DNA of 64,000 nucleotides from Pseudotabrizicola alkalilacus (GCF_003443995.1 NZ_QWEY01000001.1:496001-560000), one strand, 5' to 3'. Shown: positions 44,520 to 54,546, counted from the stretch's first letter. Made by a program: numbers and translations. Notes: generated by a model from the sequence alone, not told the origin.

Positions 44520-45970
44520 AAGCGCAACCAACCGCCAGCCATTTCATCGACGGCGCTTATGCCGAGGACACCGCAGGGGCGGTGATCGAGGTGATTTATC
44601 CTGCCACCGGCGAAGTGATCGCCCGTCTGCACGAGGCAACGCCGGCCCTGATCGACCGGGCTTTGGCTTCCGCCAGTCGCGCGCAAGCGGATTGGGCTGC
44701 CACCCGCCCGGTGGACCGTGCCCGCATCCTGCGCCGCGCTGCTGACATGATCCGCGATCAGGGCGAAGCGCTGGCACAGCTGGAGACGCTCGATACCGGC
44801 AAGCCGATTCAGGAAACCCGCGTGGCCGACTGGCCATCGGGGGCCGATGCGCTGGAATATTTCGCGGGCCTTGCCCCCACGGTGACGGGTGAGACCATCC
44901 CGCTGGGCCGCGATTTTGTGTATACGATCCGCGAGCCTTTGGGCGTCTGTGTCGGCATCGGCGCGTGGAATTACCCCAGCCAGATTGCCTGCTGGAAATC
45001 CGCGCCTGCGCTCGCCCTCGGCAATGCGATGGTCTTCAAACCGTCGGAAGTCACCCCCTTGGGTGCGCTGAAACTGGCGGAGATCTATATCGAAGCCGGG
45101 CTTCCCGCTGGCCTGTTCAATGTGGTGCAGGGTAGGGGGGCCGTGGGTGGCGCGCTGGTCACTGACCCTCGGGTGGCCAAAGTCTCGCTCACCGGATCGG
45201 TGCCGACCGGGCGCAAGGTCTATGCCGCTGCTGCGGATGGTATGCGTCATGTCACGATGGAGCTGGGCGGCAAATCGCCTCTGATCATCTTTGACGACGC
45301 CAGCCTGGAGGATGCGGTGGGCGCGGCGATGATGGCGAATTTCTACTCCGCCGGGCAGGTGTGCAGCAATGGCACCCGCGTTTTCGTGCAGAAGGGGCTG
45401 AAAGATGCCTTTCTCGCCCGCTTGAAAACCCGGTCAGAGGCGATTGTGCTGGGCGATCCGCGGGATGATGCGACGCAAATGGGCCCGCTGGTGTCTGACC
45501 CGCAACTGACCAAGGTGATGGGCTATATCGACACCGCGAAAGCCGAAGGTGGCCGCCTGATCACCGGCGGGGCGCGTGCGGCGCTGAACACCGGCTATTA
45601 CGTGCAGCCCACCGTGTTTGCCGATGTCACCGACGACATGACCCTCGCGCGGGAAGAGGTGTTCGGCCCGGTCATGGCAGTGCTGGATTTCGACACTGAA
45701 GACGAGGCGATTGCCCGCGCCAATGCCACCGAATTCGGGTTGGCTGCGGGTGTGTTCACCGCCGATCTGACCCGTGGCCACCGTGTCATCGGCCAGTTGC
45801 AGGCCGGAACCTGCTGGATCAACGCCTATAACCTGACCCCGGTTGAAGCGCCGTTCGGCGGCAGCAAAGCCTCGGGTGTGGGTCGCGAAAACGGTCATGC
45901 AGCGGTCGAGCACTATACGCAGATCAAATCGGTCTATGTCGGCATGGGCCCCGTAGACGCCTCTTTCTGA
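44516..45970 (+). CDS. betB: Betaine aldehyde dehydrogenase
   Basis: 484 residues. NAD(P)-dependent aldehyde dehydrogenase with Glu249 in '[10 protein letters not shown]' and catalytic Cys283 in '[13 protein letters not shown]', '[13 protein letters not shown]' for cofactor, and '[15 protein letters not shown]'. Oxidises betaine aldehyde to glycine betaine. Translationally coupled to betI and 16 bp upstream of betA. Confidence 0.96.
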   Translation: MKAQPTASHFIDGAYAEDTAGAVIEVIYPATGEVIARLHEATPALIDRALASASRAQADWAATRPVDRARILRRAADMIRDQGEALAQLETLDTGKPIQETRVADWPSGADALEYFAGLAPTVTGETIPLGRDFVYTIREPLGVCVGIGAWNYPSQIACWKSAPALALGNAMVFKPSEVTPLGALKLAEIYIEAGLPAGLFNVVQGRGAVGGALVTDPRVAKVSLTGSVPTGRKVYAAAADGMRHVTMELGGKSPLIIFDDASLEDAVGAAMMANFYSAGQVCSNGTRVFVQKGLKDAFLARLKTRSEAIVLGDPRDDATQMGPLVSDPQLTKVMGYIDTAKAEGGRLITGGARAALNTGYYVQPTVFADVTDDMTLAREEVFGPVMAVLDFDTEDEAIARANATEFGLAAGVFTADLTRGHRVIGQLQAGTCWINAYNLTPVEAPFGGSKASGVGRENGHAAVEHYTQIKSVYVGMGPVDASF

Positions 45971-45986
45971 AAATAAAGTCAAAGAC

Positions 45987-47636
45987 ATGCACGCGGATTA
46001 CATCATCATCGGGGCAGGGTCTGCCGGTTGCGCAATGGCCTATCGTCTGGCCGAGGCCGGACGACGCGTGACCGTGATCGAGGCGGGCGGCTCGGATGCC
46101 GGGCCGTTCATCCAGATGCCGGCGGCGCTGTCCTATCCGATGAACATGGGGATCTATGACTGGGGCCTGCAATCGGAACCCGAGCCGCATCTGGGCGGCA
46201 GGCGGCTGGCAACCCCGCGCGGCAAGGTCATTGGCGGGTCCAGCAGCATCAACGGCATGGTCTATGTGCGCGGCCATGCCCGCGATTATGACTCCTGGGC
46301 CGAGATGGGTGCCGATGGCTGGGGCTACGCCGATGTGCTGCCCTATTTCAGGCGGATGGAGCATTCACACGGAGGATCGGGCCCGGAATACCGTGGCTCC
46401 GACGGCCCATTGCACATCACCCGTGGCCCGCGCGACAACCCGCTGTTCAACGCCTTTATCACGGCGGGCGAGCAGGCGGGCTATCCGGTGACCGATGATT
46501 ACAACGGCCATCAGCAAGAGGGCTTTGGCCCGATGGAGGCGACCATTTACAAGGGTCGCCGCTGGTCGGCTGCCAATGCCTATCTCAAACCTGCGATGGC
46601 GGGCGGCAATGTGCACGTGTTGCGCGGGAATGCCCGCCGCGTGGTGATCGAAAACGGTCGCGCCACCGGGGTCGAGGTGGATCAGGGCGGTGCCGCCTTT
46701 GTGGTGCAGGCCGGGCGTGAGGTGATCATCGCCGCCTCCTCGCTCAACAGCCCGAAGCTGCTGATGCTGTCAGGCATAGGCCCTGCGGCAGAGCTTGCGC
46801 GCCACGGCATCCCGCTGGTCGCCGACCGGCCCGGCGTGGGGGCGAACCTGCAGGACCATCTGGAGATCTATTTCCAGTTCGCCGCCTCGCAGCCGATCAC
46901 CTTGTACAAACACTGGAATATCTGGAGCAAGGCGCTGATCGGGGCGCAATGGCTGTTCACCGGCAAAGGGCTGGGGGCATCCAACCAGTTCGAGGCCTGC
47001 GCCTTTATCCGGTCGCGCGCCGGGATCGACTATCCAGACATCCAGTATCATTTCCTGCCGATTGCGGTGCGCTATGATGGCAAGGTCGCGGCGGGCGGGC
47101 ATGGGTTTCAGGCCCATGTCGGGCCGATGCGGTCGAAATCGCGCGGCTCTGTCACGCTGCGCTCGGCTGACCCTGCGGACAATCCGGTGATCCGATTCAA
47201 CTACATGTCGCATCCCGACGACTGGGCCGAATTCCGCGCCGCCATCCGGCTGACGCGGGAGGTGTTTGCCCAGCCCGCGATGGCCGCTTTTGTCAAAGGC
47301 GAGATCCAGCCGGGGCCGGATGTGAACAGCGATGACGAGATCGACGCCTTTCTGCGCGAGCATGTCGAATCGGCCTACCACCCCTGCGGCACCGCCCGCA
47401 TGGGGCGGCGCAGCGATCCGATGGCGGTGGTTGATCCCGAATGCCGGGTGATCGGGGTTGAGGGTCTGCGTCTGGCCGACAGTTCGGTGTTTCCGCAGGT
47501 GACCAATGGCAATCTGAACGCGCCCTCGATCATGGTGGGGGAAAAGGCGGCGGACCATATCCTTGGCCGTGCGCCGCTTGCCCCGATGAACCTTGGCCCG
47601 TGGATCAACCCGGCGTGGCAGGTCGCGCAACGCTGA
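45987..47636 (+). CDS. betA: Choline dehydrogenase
   Basis: 549 residues, GMC oxidoreductase. FAD-binding '[20 protein letters not shown]' near the N-terminus, '[20 protein letters not shown]', and catalytic His465 in '[10 protein letters not shown]', then '[15 protein letters not shown]'. Oxidises choline to betaine aldehyde at the membrane. No betC (choline sulfatase) lies with it. Confidence 0.96.
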   Translation: MHADYIIIGAGSAGCAMAYRLAEAGRRVTVIEAGGSDAGPFIQMPAALSYPMNMGIYDWGLQSEPEPHLGGRRLATPRGKVIGGSSSINGMVYVRGHARDYDSWAEMGADGWGYADVLPYFRRMEHSHGGSGPEYRGSDGPLHITRGPRDNPLFNAFITAGEQAGYPVTDDYNGHQQEGFGPMEATIYKGRRWSAANAYLKPAMAGGNVHVLRGNARRVVIENGRATGVEVDQGGAAFVVQAGREVIIAASSLNSPKLLMLSGIGPAAELARHGIPLVADRPGVGANLQDHLEIYFQFAASQPITLYKHWNIWSKALIGAQWLFTGKGLGASNQFEACAFIRSRAGIDYPDIQYHFLPIAVRYDGKVAAGGHGFQAHVGPMRSKSRGSVTLRSADPADNPVIRFNYMSHPDDWAEFRAAIRLTREVFAQPAMAAFVKGEIQPGPDVNSDDEIDAFLREHVESAYHPCGTARMGRRSDPMAVVDPECRVIGVEGLRLADSSVFPQVTNGNLNAPSIMVGEKAADHILGRAPLAPMNLGPWINPAWQVAQR

Positions 47637-47664
47637 CCCGGATTGGCAACAGCGGGTTCCGGCG

Positions 47665-47720
47665 TTAACCTTTCGTTAACTTTTGCCTTGCACCCCCGGG
47701 CATAATCCCCGATTTCGGGG
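47665..47720 (+). promoter_or_regulatory. CtrA-type box and promoter of the nuclease gene
   Basis: TTAA-CCTTTCG-TTAA (47665-47679) is an exact TTAA-N7-TTAA CtrA consensus. A CATAAT -10-like hexamer follows at 47701-47706, placing the box at the -35 region as in CtrA-activated promoters. A small CCCCGA/TCGGGG hairpin (47707-47720) comes between it and the ATG at 47723, so the leader would be very short. Confidence 0.65.
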
Positions 47721-47722
47721 GC

Positions 47723-48382
47723 ATGTTAACTTTTCGTTCCCTTCTCGTTCTGGTTGCCCTGTCGCTTGCCGCGCCCGTCGCCGTCGCCCTCACCCGTGAG
47801 GGGGCGGTGCGGGTCATAGACGGCGACACGCTGGAGTGGCAGGGCCAGCGGGTGCGCCTGTTCGGCATCGACGCGCCAGAGCGCGGCCAAGGCTGTGACC
47901 GCGCCGGGCAAAGCTGGGACTGCGGCGCATGGTCGGCGACCATGTTGACCCGCGCCATCGCCAACGGCCCGGTGACCTGCACGCGCGAAGACACCGACCG
48001 CTATGGCCGCATGGTTGCCACCTGCAGGGCGGGGGGCGTGGATCTGTCGCGCGCGCAGGTGCAGACAGGGGCGGCGCAGGCCTATGCCCGCTATTCCGAC
48101 CGCTATACCGGCGATGAGGCCGTTGCCAAAGCGGCGGGCCATGGCCTCTGGGCCGGGCGCATGACGACCCCCGAAGTGCACCGTCGCCGTGCAGCCCCAG
48201 CAACCCAGACCGCGCCAGCGGGCTGTGACATCAAAGGCAATATCGGCGCGTCCGGCGGTATTTACCACCGCCCCGGCCAGCGCGATTATGCCGCGACCCG
48301 CATCGACCCTGGCAAGGGCGAGGCGTGGTTCTGCCGTGAAGAAGATGCAAGGGCCGCAGGCTTCCGCCCGGCGCGGCGCTGA
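47723..48382 (+). CDS. Secreted thermonuclease-like (SNase) protein with C-terminal extension
   Basis: 219 residues. A signal peptide 'MLTFRSLLVLVALSLAAPVA' precedes an SNase domain (residues 25-150) with 'RVIDGDTLEWQGQRVRLFGI' 'DAPE' and 'DTDRYGRMVATCRAGGVDL', which contain the usual Asp, Arg and Glu active-site residues. The C-terminal ~60 residues have 'CDIKGNIGASGGIYHRPGQR' 'DY' and 'KGEAWFCREEDARAAGFRPA', a small Cys-containing motif often attached to such nucleases. Probably a periplasmic or extracellular nuclease. A CtrA box precedes it. Confidence 0.88.
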   Translation: MLTFRSLLVLVALSLAAPVAVALTREGAVRVIDGDTLEWQGQRVRLFGIDAPERGQGCDRAGQSWDCGAWSATMLTRAIANGPVTCTREDTDRYGRMVATCRAGGVDLSRAQVQTGAAQAYARYSDRYTGDEAVAKAAGHGLWAGRMTTPEVHRRRAAPATQTAPAGCDIKGNIGASGGIYHRPGQRDYAATRIDPGKGEAWFCREEDARAAGFRPARR

Positions 48383-48455
48383 CTTGATCCGTGTCAAGGT
48401 GACTGGACCTGCGCCGAGCTATTCTTGTGGTTGACGCAAGCAGCAGGAGGCGCAG

Positions 48456-48710
48456 ATGTCCAACACCCCGCATGATCTGGCAGAGGAATTCCCCGGCCAG
48501 GCCGAAAAAATCCACGCTCTGAAAATAGCCGATGCCCATTTTGCCAGCCTCCTGGCGCATTACACCGAAATCAACCGCGCCGTGCACCGGGCCGAGACCC
48601 GCATCGATGCCCTGTCAGAAGAGGCCGAGGCCACGTTGCGCCGCCAGCGGCTACACCTGAAAGACCACATCGCCCATCACCTTGCGCATGGCGCTGACAG
48701 CCACGGCTGA
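48456..48710 (+). CDS. DUF465 (YdcH-like) small protein
   Basis: 84 residues, all helical and highly charged: 'HDLAEEFPGQAEKIHALKIA', 'FASLLAHYTEINRAVHRAET', 'LRRQRLHLKDHIAHHL'. The pattern of the conserved LK.(S/A)D..F..L...Y...N stretch is that of DUF465. GCAGGAGG precedes the ATG. Function unknown. Confidence 0.9.
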   Translation: MSNTPHDLAEEFPGQAEKIHALKIADAHFASLLAHYTEINRAVHRAETRIDALSEEAEATLRRQRLHLKDHIAHHLAHGADSHG

Positions 48711-48724
48711 TCCTGTCCGTTCGC

Positions 48725-48840
48725 AAAAAGGGGGGCGTTGCCCCCCGCCTTCGGCTCCCCCCAGAGTATTTTCAAAGCAGCAAGCCACAGGAGATGCGCT
48801 TTGCATTGCTGCTCGCCAAATACTCCCGCGCGGATCGCGC
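48725..48840. repeat. Dispersed intergenic element, copy 6 (full-length, paired cores)
   Basis: A GGGGGGC-gtt-GCCCCCC hairpin (from 48731) is followed by 'gccttcggctccccccagag', then 'tattttcaaagcagcaagcc', and about 25 bp later the inverted tail and core (48806-48830: 'ttgctgctcgccaaatactc'). It lies between the convergent DUF465 and scfR-like genes and probably works as a bidirectional terminator. Best example of the full element in this window. Confidence 0.75.
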
Positions 48841-48867
48841 AGGCCAGCCACGCGCGATCCGCTCTGA

Positions 48868-50265
48868 TCAGCCAAGAATTTCATAGGGCAGCACATCGCG
48901 GCGGTCGGGGTTGACCCGCAGCCGACGCTCCAGCGGCGGCACCGAGCGCTGGTGGCAATCGGGGCGTTCGCAGATCCGGCAGGAAATACCGATCGGCTCG
49001 AACCGGCCCTTGAGGTCCAGCCCGTCGGAATAGACCAGCGCGCCCGCGTGCTGCACCTCGCAGCCCAGCCCGATCGCATAGCGCCGGGTGGGGGCGTGGA
49101 ACGAGCCGCCGGGTTTGGACACATCACGCGACAGGCACAGATAGCGCACCCCATCGGGGGTTTCGGCCAGCTGGCGCAGGAAACGGCCCGGTGTCTCAAA
49201 GGCCTGATGTACGTTCCACAACGGGCAGGCCCCGCCAAAGCGCGCGAACTGCAGCCGGGTGGCGGAGTGGCGCTTGGTGATGGTGCCGGCCTGATCGACC
49301 CGCACGAAAAAGAACGGGATGCCCTTGGCGCCCGGTCTTTGCAGAGTCGACAGCCGGTGCGCCACCTGTTCGATGCTGGCGCCGAACAGGTCGGCCAGCC
49401 GTTCCAGATCGTGCCGCGTGCTGCCCGCGGCATCGAGAAAGGTGCGGTAGGGCAGCAGCGCCGCCCCGGCGAAGTAATTGGCGAGGCCGATTTTGGCGAT
49501 CTCACGCGCTTCCGGCGTGTGGAAGCGGGCGAGGTCTAGGGTGGCGTCGAGCAGGTCGTTCTGGGTGATCAGGGCGACCTGATGCAGCAGCTGAAAGCGC
49601 TGGGTCGGCTCTGACGACCGGGCCGAAACATCCAGACGCTTTGCCACCGGATCATAACGCCGCATCGCGCCGGTGTCGCTGAAATGCAGGCTGATCCCGC
49701 GCCGCTCCAGCGCCTCACGCGCGACCTGAATTACATCGCGGCGACCTTGCGGGCCGGTGACGAAGTGCTCGGCGGCGCGGTCTACCGCATCAAGGTAATT
49801 GTCGCAATAGTGAAAGAAATCGCGGACTTCTTCCCAGGGAGAGGGCCGCAATGCAGCATCTTCACGCCCCAGTGCCTCATCCAGCGAGGCCAGGCGCTCA
49901 TGGGTCTGGCGGTAGGCGCGGTGCAGGTCCAGAAAGGCGCGGGCCAGCGCCGGGGCGTTGGAGGCGGCCAGACGCAGATCGGCAAGCGGAGGGTTGGCCG
50001 CGCCAAATACCGGGTCGGCGAGCGCCTCTTTCATGTCGCTGACCAGCCGTTCACTTTCGCCGACGGTCAGTTCGGTGACATCCAGCCCGAACTCTTGCGC
50101 CAAGGCCAGCACCACGCCGGCCGAGACTGGCCTGTGGTTGTTTTCCATCTGGTTCAGGTATGGCAAAGATACCGACAATTTGTCGGCAAACAGCTTTTGC
50201 GTCAGCCCCAGACGCCCGCGCATCTCGCGCAGCTTGGCGCCCGCGTAGAGCTTTTGAGTGGCCAT
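48868..50265 (-). CDS. Short-chain fatty acyl transcriptional regulator (ScfR/RamB-like)
   Basis: 465 residues from the ATG at 50265 ('MATQKLYAGAKLREMRGRLG'). An N-terminal Cro/XRE helix-turn-helix ('LTQKLFADKLSVSLPYLNQM') is followed by an IrrE/M78-like domain with a degenerate metallopeptidase region ('RFQLLHQVALITQNDLLDAT', 'AKIGLANYFAGAALLPYRTF') and a C-terminal DUF2083-type domain with cysteines ('ISCRICERPDCHQRS'). RamB, PrpR and ScfR proteins of this build sense acyl-CoA and control acetate or propionate metabolism genes. Targets here are unknown. Confidence 0.88.
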   Translation of the reverse strand: MATQKLYAGAKLREMRGRLGLTQKLFADKLSVSLPYLNQMENNHRPVSAGVVLALAQEFGLDVTELTVGESERLVSDMKEALADPVFGAANPPLADLRLAASNAPALARAFLDLHRAYRQTHERLASLDEALGREDAALRPSPWEEVRDFFHYCDNYLDAVDRAAEHFVTGPQGRRDVIQVAREALERRGISLHFSDTGAMRRYDPVAKRLDVSARSSEPTQRFQLLHQVALITQNDLLDATLDLARFHTPEAREIAKIGLANYFAGAALLPYRTFLDAAGSTRHDLERLADLFGASIEQVAHRLSTLQRPGAKGIPFFFVRVDQAGTITKRHSATRLQFARFGGACPLWNVHQAFETPGRFLRQLAETPDGVRYLCLSRDVSKPGGSFHAPTRRYAIGLGCEVQHAGALVYSDGLDLKGRFEPIGISCRICERPDCHQRSVPPLERRLRVNPDRRDVLPYEILG

Positions 50266-50322
50266 GCCGTCCCCCCGGTTTTGCAAAGCCATCTTCGCCT
50301 TTGCAAAGCCGCCGTCAAGCGG

Positions 50323-51534
50323 TCAGACCGACAGGCCCAGCGCCCGGGCTCGCCGCATCACCCAGAGGATCGACAGCAGAGAGCCACAGGCCGAGGCCAG
50401 CATCAGCAGAACCAGCGGCGTTTCGGTTGCACCCGGCCCCAGCAGCACCCCGGCGAGTGCCGCCAGCGCTGCCCCGCCGCCGATCATGATCGCCCCGCCC
50501 AGACCCGAGGCGGTGCCCGCCAGTTCCGGCTTGATCGACAACAGCCCGGCATTGGCATTGGGCAGGGTCATGCCATTGCCAAAGCCGACAAAGGTGGTGA
50601 AGCCAAAGAACACGAAGGGAGAATGCACGCCCGCCAGCGTCACCGCCGCCAGCGTGGCCAGCCCGCCCAGCGTGACCAGCGCGCCGATATAGACCATCCG
50701 GTTCATCCCGATCCGCACCGAGAACCGACCGGCAACAAAATTACCCACCGCATAGCCCACGGCGGTCAGTGCAAACAGCGCCCCCACGCCCGAGGCCGAG
50801 AGGTTGAACACTTCGGTCCCGACATAGGGCGCGCCACCCAGATAGGCAAAGAACGAGCCCGAGGCAAAGCCCGCACAAAGCGCATAGCCCCAGAACCGCT
50901 GCGAACGCAGCAGCTGCGGATATTGCCGCATCTGTGCGGCCAGTGACACCGGGCGCAGCGTTGCGGTTTCGCCCAGATCGGCCCAGGTCAGCCACAGAGT
51001 GAACAGGCCCAGCACCAGCAGCAGACCAAAGTTGGCCTGCCAGCCGATCAGCTCTTCCAGCACGCCACCGAGCACCGGGCCGATCATCGGCACAATGCTC
51101 ATGCCCATGGTGACATAGCCGATCATGCTGGCGGCCTGCGCATCGGGAACCATGTCGCGCACCACGGCGCGGGACAGGACCATGCCCGCCGCGATCACCG
51201 CCTGTGCCATGCGGAAGATCAGAAACAGCGTCGCATTCGGAGCCAGCAGCGTGCCCAGGGTGGCAATCAGGAACAGCACCAGCGACCCCAGCAGCACCTT
51301 GCGCCGGCCATAGCGGTCGGAAATTGGCCCGATGGCGATCTGCAACACAGCCGACAGCGCCAGATACAGCGCGACCGACATCTGCATCACGCTATAGGGC
51401 ACCCCGAACCATGCCGCCATTCCGGGCAGCGAGGGCAGGAAGATGTTCATGGACAGGGCCGAAAGCCCGGCAAGCAGGATCAGCGTCGCAATATGCGGCG
51501 GGGTCCGTCGATCAAGATAGATGCTGTCAGCCAT
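50323..51534 (-). CDS. Bcr/CflA-family multidrug efflux MFS transporter
   Basis: 403 residues with 12 predicted membrane segments. 'MNIFLPSLPGMAAWFGV' and 'VQMSVALYLALSAVLQIAIG' 'PISDRYGRRKVLL' contain the Bcr/CflA and MFS loop 2-3 motifs; 'MVLSRAVVRDMVPDAQAASM' is also typical. Probably a drug/H+ antiporter. It lies 105 bp after the dihydrodipicolinate-synthase-like gene on the same strand and may be unrelated to it. Confidence 0.92.
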   Translation of the reverse strand: MADSIYLDRRTPPHIATLILLAGLSALSMNIFLPSLPGMAAWFGVPYSVMQMSVALYLALSAVLQIAIGPISDRYGRRKVLLGSLVLFLIATLGTLLAPNATLFLIFRMAQAVIAAGMVLSRAVVRDMVPDAQAASMIGYVTMGMSIVPMIGPVLGGVLEELIGWQANFGLLLVLGLFTLWLTWADLGETATLRPVSLAAQMRQYPQLLRSQRFWGYALCAGFASGSFFAYLGGAPYVGTEVFNLSASGVGALFALTAVGYAVGNFVAGRFSVRIGMNRMVYIGALVTLGGLATLAAVTLAGVHSPFVFFGFTTFVGFGNGMTLPNANAGLLSIKPELAGTASGLGGAIMIGGGAALAALAGVLLGPGATETPLVLLMLASACGSLLSILWVMRRARALGLSV

Positions 51535-51639
51535 CCCGCCTTGCTATGCCGGTGCGCATCCACTGTCCACGCCGTTCGCGCAGGGGCATCTGTGCGCCGG
51601 TGCTGTTTCGCCGAGGGGGTGTTCCTCCGGTCGCCCCGC

Positions 51640-52572
51640 TCAGCTCAACGCACGGATCCGGTCGCGGAAGCGTTCGGCGCCGTTGACGATGTGATCCAGC
51701 ACCACCTCGACCGCCCAGTGTTTTTCGGTGATGTCATAGGGGATGGTCCGGCTGTGAACGCTGTCAAAGGTGCCGATCCGGCGGTGGTAGTGCTTGGCGA
51801 GCTTGGGATAGCCCATGCCCTCGGACATCGCGGCAAGCACCATGAAGGTGTCCAGCTCTGCCGCAAGCTCCGGGTGCGCGCGGCCATGGTCCATCAGCCA
51901 GCGGTAAAGATCGGGGTGGAAGTTGTTCATCACGCCCGAAAATCCGTGCCCGCCAGCCTGTATCGCAGGCCAGGCAATCGCGGCATTGGCGTTGTTGATC
52001 GCCAGCGGCGTGCCCTCTACCAGCGTCAGGCGGCGCTTGACGTGCTCCAGATCGCAGGTGACATCCTTGAGAAAGGCAAAGCGGCCGCTGTGCGCGCACC
52101 AGCTGACCTCGTCATCGGTGAGCAGCCGCCGATAGGGGGCAGGGCATTCGTACAGCCCCAGCGACAGATCAGACGGCAGCGCGCTGAGCAGATCATCCAT
52201 CCGGGCGCGGAACTGGGTGCTGTTCTCGTCTGCCGCCGCCAGCCGGTTGGTGACCAGCACCACCGCATCCACCCCGGTGTCTGCCACCGCGCGCAGCTCG
52301 GTCTTTTGATCCGCCATGCTGTCCGAGATATGGCCAGAGGCCACCACCGGCACCCGGCCTGCGACCTGTTTGACGGTGAACCGCGCCAGAGCGACCCGTT
52401 CCTCCAACGACAGGAACAGCATTTCGGACGACTGGCACACCGCGAACAACCCGTGCGAGCCATTGTCGATGTACCATTCGATCAGGCGGGCGTACCCGTC
52501 CCAGTCGATGGTGTTGTCGGCATGAAACGGCGTGATCACGACCGGAAAGATACCTTGCATGGCATGCGGCAT
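51640..52572 (-). CDS. Dihydrodipicolinate synthase family aldolase/lyase of unknown substrate
   Basis: 310 residues, DapA/NanA superfamily TIM barrel. Schiff-base Lys169 in 'FAFLKDVTCD' and Tyr141 in 'GLYECPAPYRRLL' are present. The 'GTTGE' substrate motif of DapA is 'CQSSE' here, so it is unlikely to be the lysine-pathway enzyme. It directly follows a TRAP transporter operon on the same strand (30 bp after dctM) and probably degrades the imported 2-oxo acid or related carboxylate. AAGGA precedes the ATG. Confidence 0.88.
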   Translation of the reverse strand: MPHAMQGIFPVVITPFHADNTIDWDGYARLIEWYIDNGSHGLFAVCQSSEMLFLSLEERVALARFTVKQVAGRVPVVASGHISDSMADQKTELRAVADTGVDAVVLVTNRLAAADENSTQFRARMDDLLSALPSDLSLGLYECPAPYRRLLTDDEVSWCAHSGRFAFLKDVTCDLEHVKRRLTLVEGTPLAINNANAAIAWPAIQAGGHGFSGVMNNFHPDLYRWLMDHGRAHPELAAELDTFMVLAAMSEGMGYPKLAKHYHRRIGTFDSVHSRTIPYDITEKHWAVEVVLDHIVNGAERFRDRIRALS

Positions 52573-52602
52573 GGGGATTGGTCCTTGAAGCGTTAAGATG
52601 TG

Positions 52603-53898
52603 TCAGCCGTCGTAGCCAAAGGCGCGGGGCAGCATCAGGGTGATGTCGGGAAACAGGATCAGCGCCAGAAGTGCGGCCACCAGCACGCCAAGGAACAGCC
52701 AGATCTCGTTGATGATTTCGGCCAGCGGAATGCGGGTGACGGCGTTGATGACGAACAGCAGGATGCCATAGGGCGGGGTGATCAGCCCGATCATGCAGTT
52801 GATGACGGCAACGACCCCGAAATGCACCAGATCAATCCCGAGTTCGCGGCAGCTGGGGATGAACAGCGGGATGATGACCAGAATGATGGTGGTGGCGTCC
52901 AGAAAACAGCCCAGCAGCAAAAGCAGCAGATTGATGCACAACAGGAACACCAGCGGATGAATGTCGAGGCCGACCAGAGCCGAGGCCACGACGCCCGGAA
53001 TGTTCTCGGACGCAACCACATAATTCAGGATCAGCGCGCCGCCGATCACCAGACCCACCGCCGCCGAAGACCGCGCCGAAGTCACCAGAATGTCGTAAAA
53101 GCTGCGCAGGGACAGCGAGCGGTAGAACACCGCCGCCAGCATCAGCGCATAAAACGCCGCGACCGCTGCCGCTTCGGTCGGCGTGGTGACGCCGCCGTAG
53201 ATGCCATAAAGCAGGATCGCCGGCATGAGCAGGGCAGGCCCCGCGTTCAGGGTCACACGCGGCAGGTCGCGCAGCGGCACCGGCGCATCCTTGGCAAAGC
53301 CGCGTTTGTGCGAGATCAGCGCGTTCATCAGCATCAGCACCGCGCCCATCAGCAGGCCCGGCACAATGCCTGCCAGAAACAGGAAGCCGATCGAGGTGTT
53401 GGAGACCAGCGCATAGAGCACCATCGGAATCGACGGCGGAATGATCGGCCCGATCGTGGCCGAGGCGGCGGTGATCGCCGCCGCGTAGCCTCGGGTATAG
53501 TGGCCCGATTTCACCATCATTTCGATGATCAGCTTGCCGATCCCGGCGGCATCGGCCACAGCCGAGCCGGACATGCCCGAAAACACCAGGGAGGCCAGCA
53601 CGTTGACATGGCCCAGGCCCCCCCGGAACCGCCCGACCATCGCGATGCAGAATTGCAGCAGCCGGTCCGAAACCGTGCCTGCGTTCATAATGTTGGCCGC
53701 CACAATGAACAGCGGCACCGCCAGCAGGATAAAGCCCTGATACATGCCATCCATCAGGATCTTGCCGCTGACCCCGATGCTTTGCCCTGCCGCCGCCAGA
53801 TAGATCAGCGAGGCGATCATGATCGCGTAGGCGATGGGTGTGCCGATGGCGGCAAGACCCAGCAGGCTGACGAGGCACAAAAGAAATTCAAAGCTCAT
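52603..53898 (-). CDS. TRAP transporter large membrane subunit (DctM)
   Basis: 431 residues from the ATG at 53898, which overlaps the dctQ stop (ATGA). Many membrane segments; 'NIMNAGTVSDRLLQFCIAMV', 'MSGSAVADAAGIGKLIIEMM' and 'LIMPPxGxxLF'-like 'LITPPYGILLFVINAVTRI' are DctM signatures. Sodium- or proton-coupled transporter domain. Confidence 0.95.
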   Translation of the reverse strand: MSFEFLLCLVSLLGLAAIGTPIAYAIMIASLIYLAAAGQSIGVSGKILMDGMYQGFILLAVPLFIVAANIMNAGTVSDRLLQFCIAMVGRFRGGLGHVNVLASLVFSGMSGSAVADAAGIGKLIIEMMVKSGHYTRGYAAAITAASATIGPIIPPSIPMVLYALVSNTSIGFLFLAGIVPGLLMGAVLMLMNALISHKRGFAKDAPVPLRDLPRVTLNAGPALLMPAILLYGIYGGVTTPTEAAAVAAFYALMLAAVFYRSLSLRSFYDILVTSARSSAAVGLVIGGALILNYVVASENIPGVVASALVGLDIHPLVFLLCINLLLLLLGCFLDATTIILVIIPLFIPSCRELGIDLVHFGVVAVINCMIGLITPPYGILLFVINAVTRIPLAEIINEIWLFLGVLVAALLALILFPDITLMLPRAFGYDG

Positions 53899-54458
53899 GG
53901 GTTTGGCCGCTTCTCGGTTGGCAACACGGGCTCTTCGACCCCGTAGCGAAAGGCATGCCAGACCATCCACAGATAGCGGGCAGCGACGGCGAACAGAAAG
54001 ACGATGTAGATCATATAGATGTCCCGCATCCTGATCCAGTCGCCGAACAGATCGCCCAGCGTTGCGGTCTTTTTCAGCCGCAGCACCATAAAGCGGTCCC
54101 AGGTCGGCGAGATCGAGGCCAGAAGCCCGATGGCAATCGCCAGCCCGGTCACAATCGCAAAGCCACGGCGCACGCGGGGCGGGACGGCCAGATACAGGAT
54201 GTCAAAGGTCACATGATCCTGATTGCGCACAACAAAGGCGTTGCCCCAGAAGATCAGCCAGACCCAGATCGCCAGACAGAATTCCAATGTCCAGCTGAAG
54301 TTGATCGGTTGCAACCACGGCAGGTTGACCGCGACCCATTCGATCCGCGCGGTATAGCGGATCAGAACCTGAAGGATGAATGTGCCGAACATGGCCGCCA
54401 TCAGGGCTGCCGCGACCGCTTCGGTCAGGGTGCGGAACAGGGACTGGATGCGGGACAC
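53895..54458 (-). CDS. TRAP transporter small membrane subunit (DctQ)
   Basis: 187 residues from a GTG at 54458 with GGAGG seven bases upstream; the first ATG lies further up at 54485 without a site. Four hydrophobic segments, with 'WTLEFCLAIWVWLIFWGNAF' 'VVRNQDHVTFD' being the DctQ core. Partner of the large subunit. Confidence 0.93.
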   Translation of the reverse strand: MSRIQSLFRTLTEAVAAALMAAMFGTFILQVLIRYTARIEWVAVNLPWLQPINFSWTLEFCLAIWVWLIFWGNAFVVRNQDHVTFDILYLAVPPRVRRGFAIVTGLAIAIGLLASISPTWDRFMVLRLKKTATLGDLFGDWIRMRDIYMIYIVFLFAVAARYLWMVWHAFRYGVEEPVLPTEKRPNP

Positions 54459-54546
54459 GCCTACACCTCCGGCAAGCCGCACCAAGGGCGCGGTGATGTG
54501 GGAAAAACGGGCCGGGGATCGCCCCCGGCCCGGATGTCAGAGCGGA

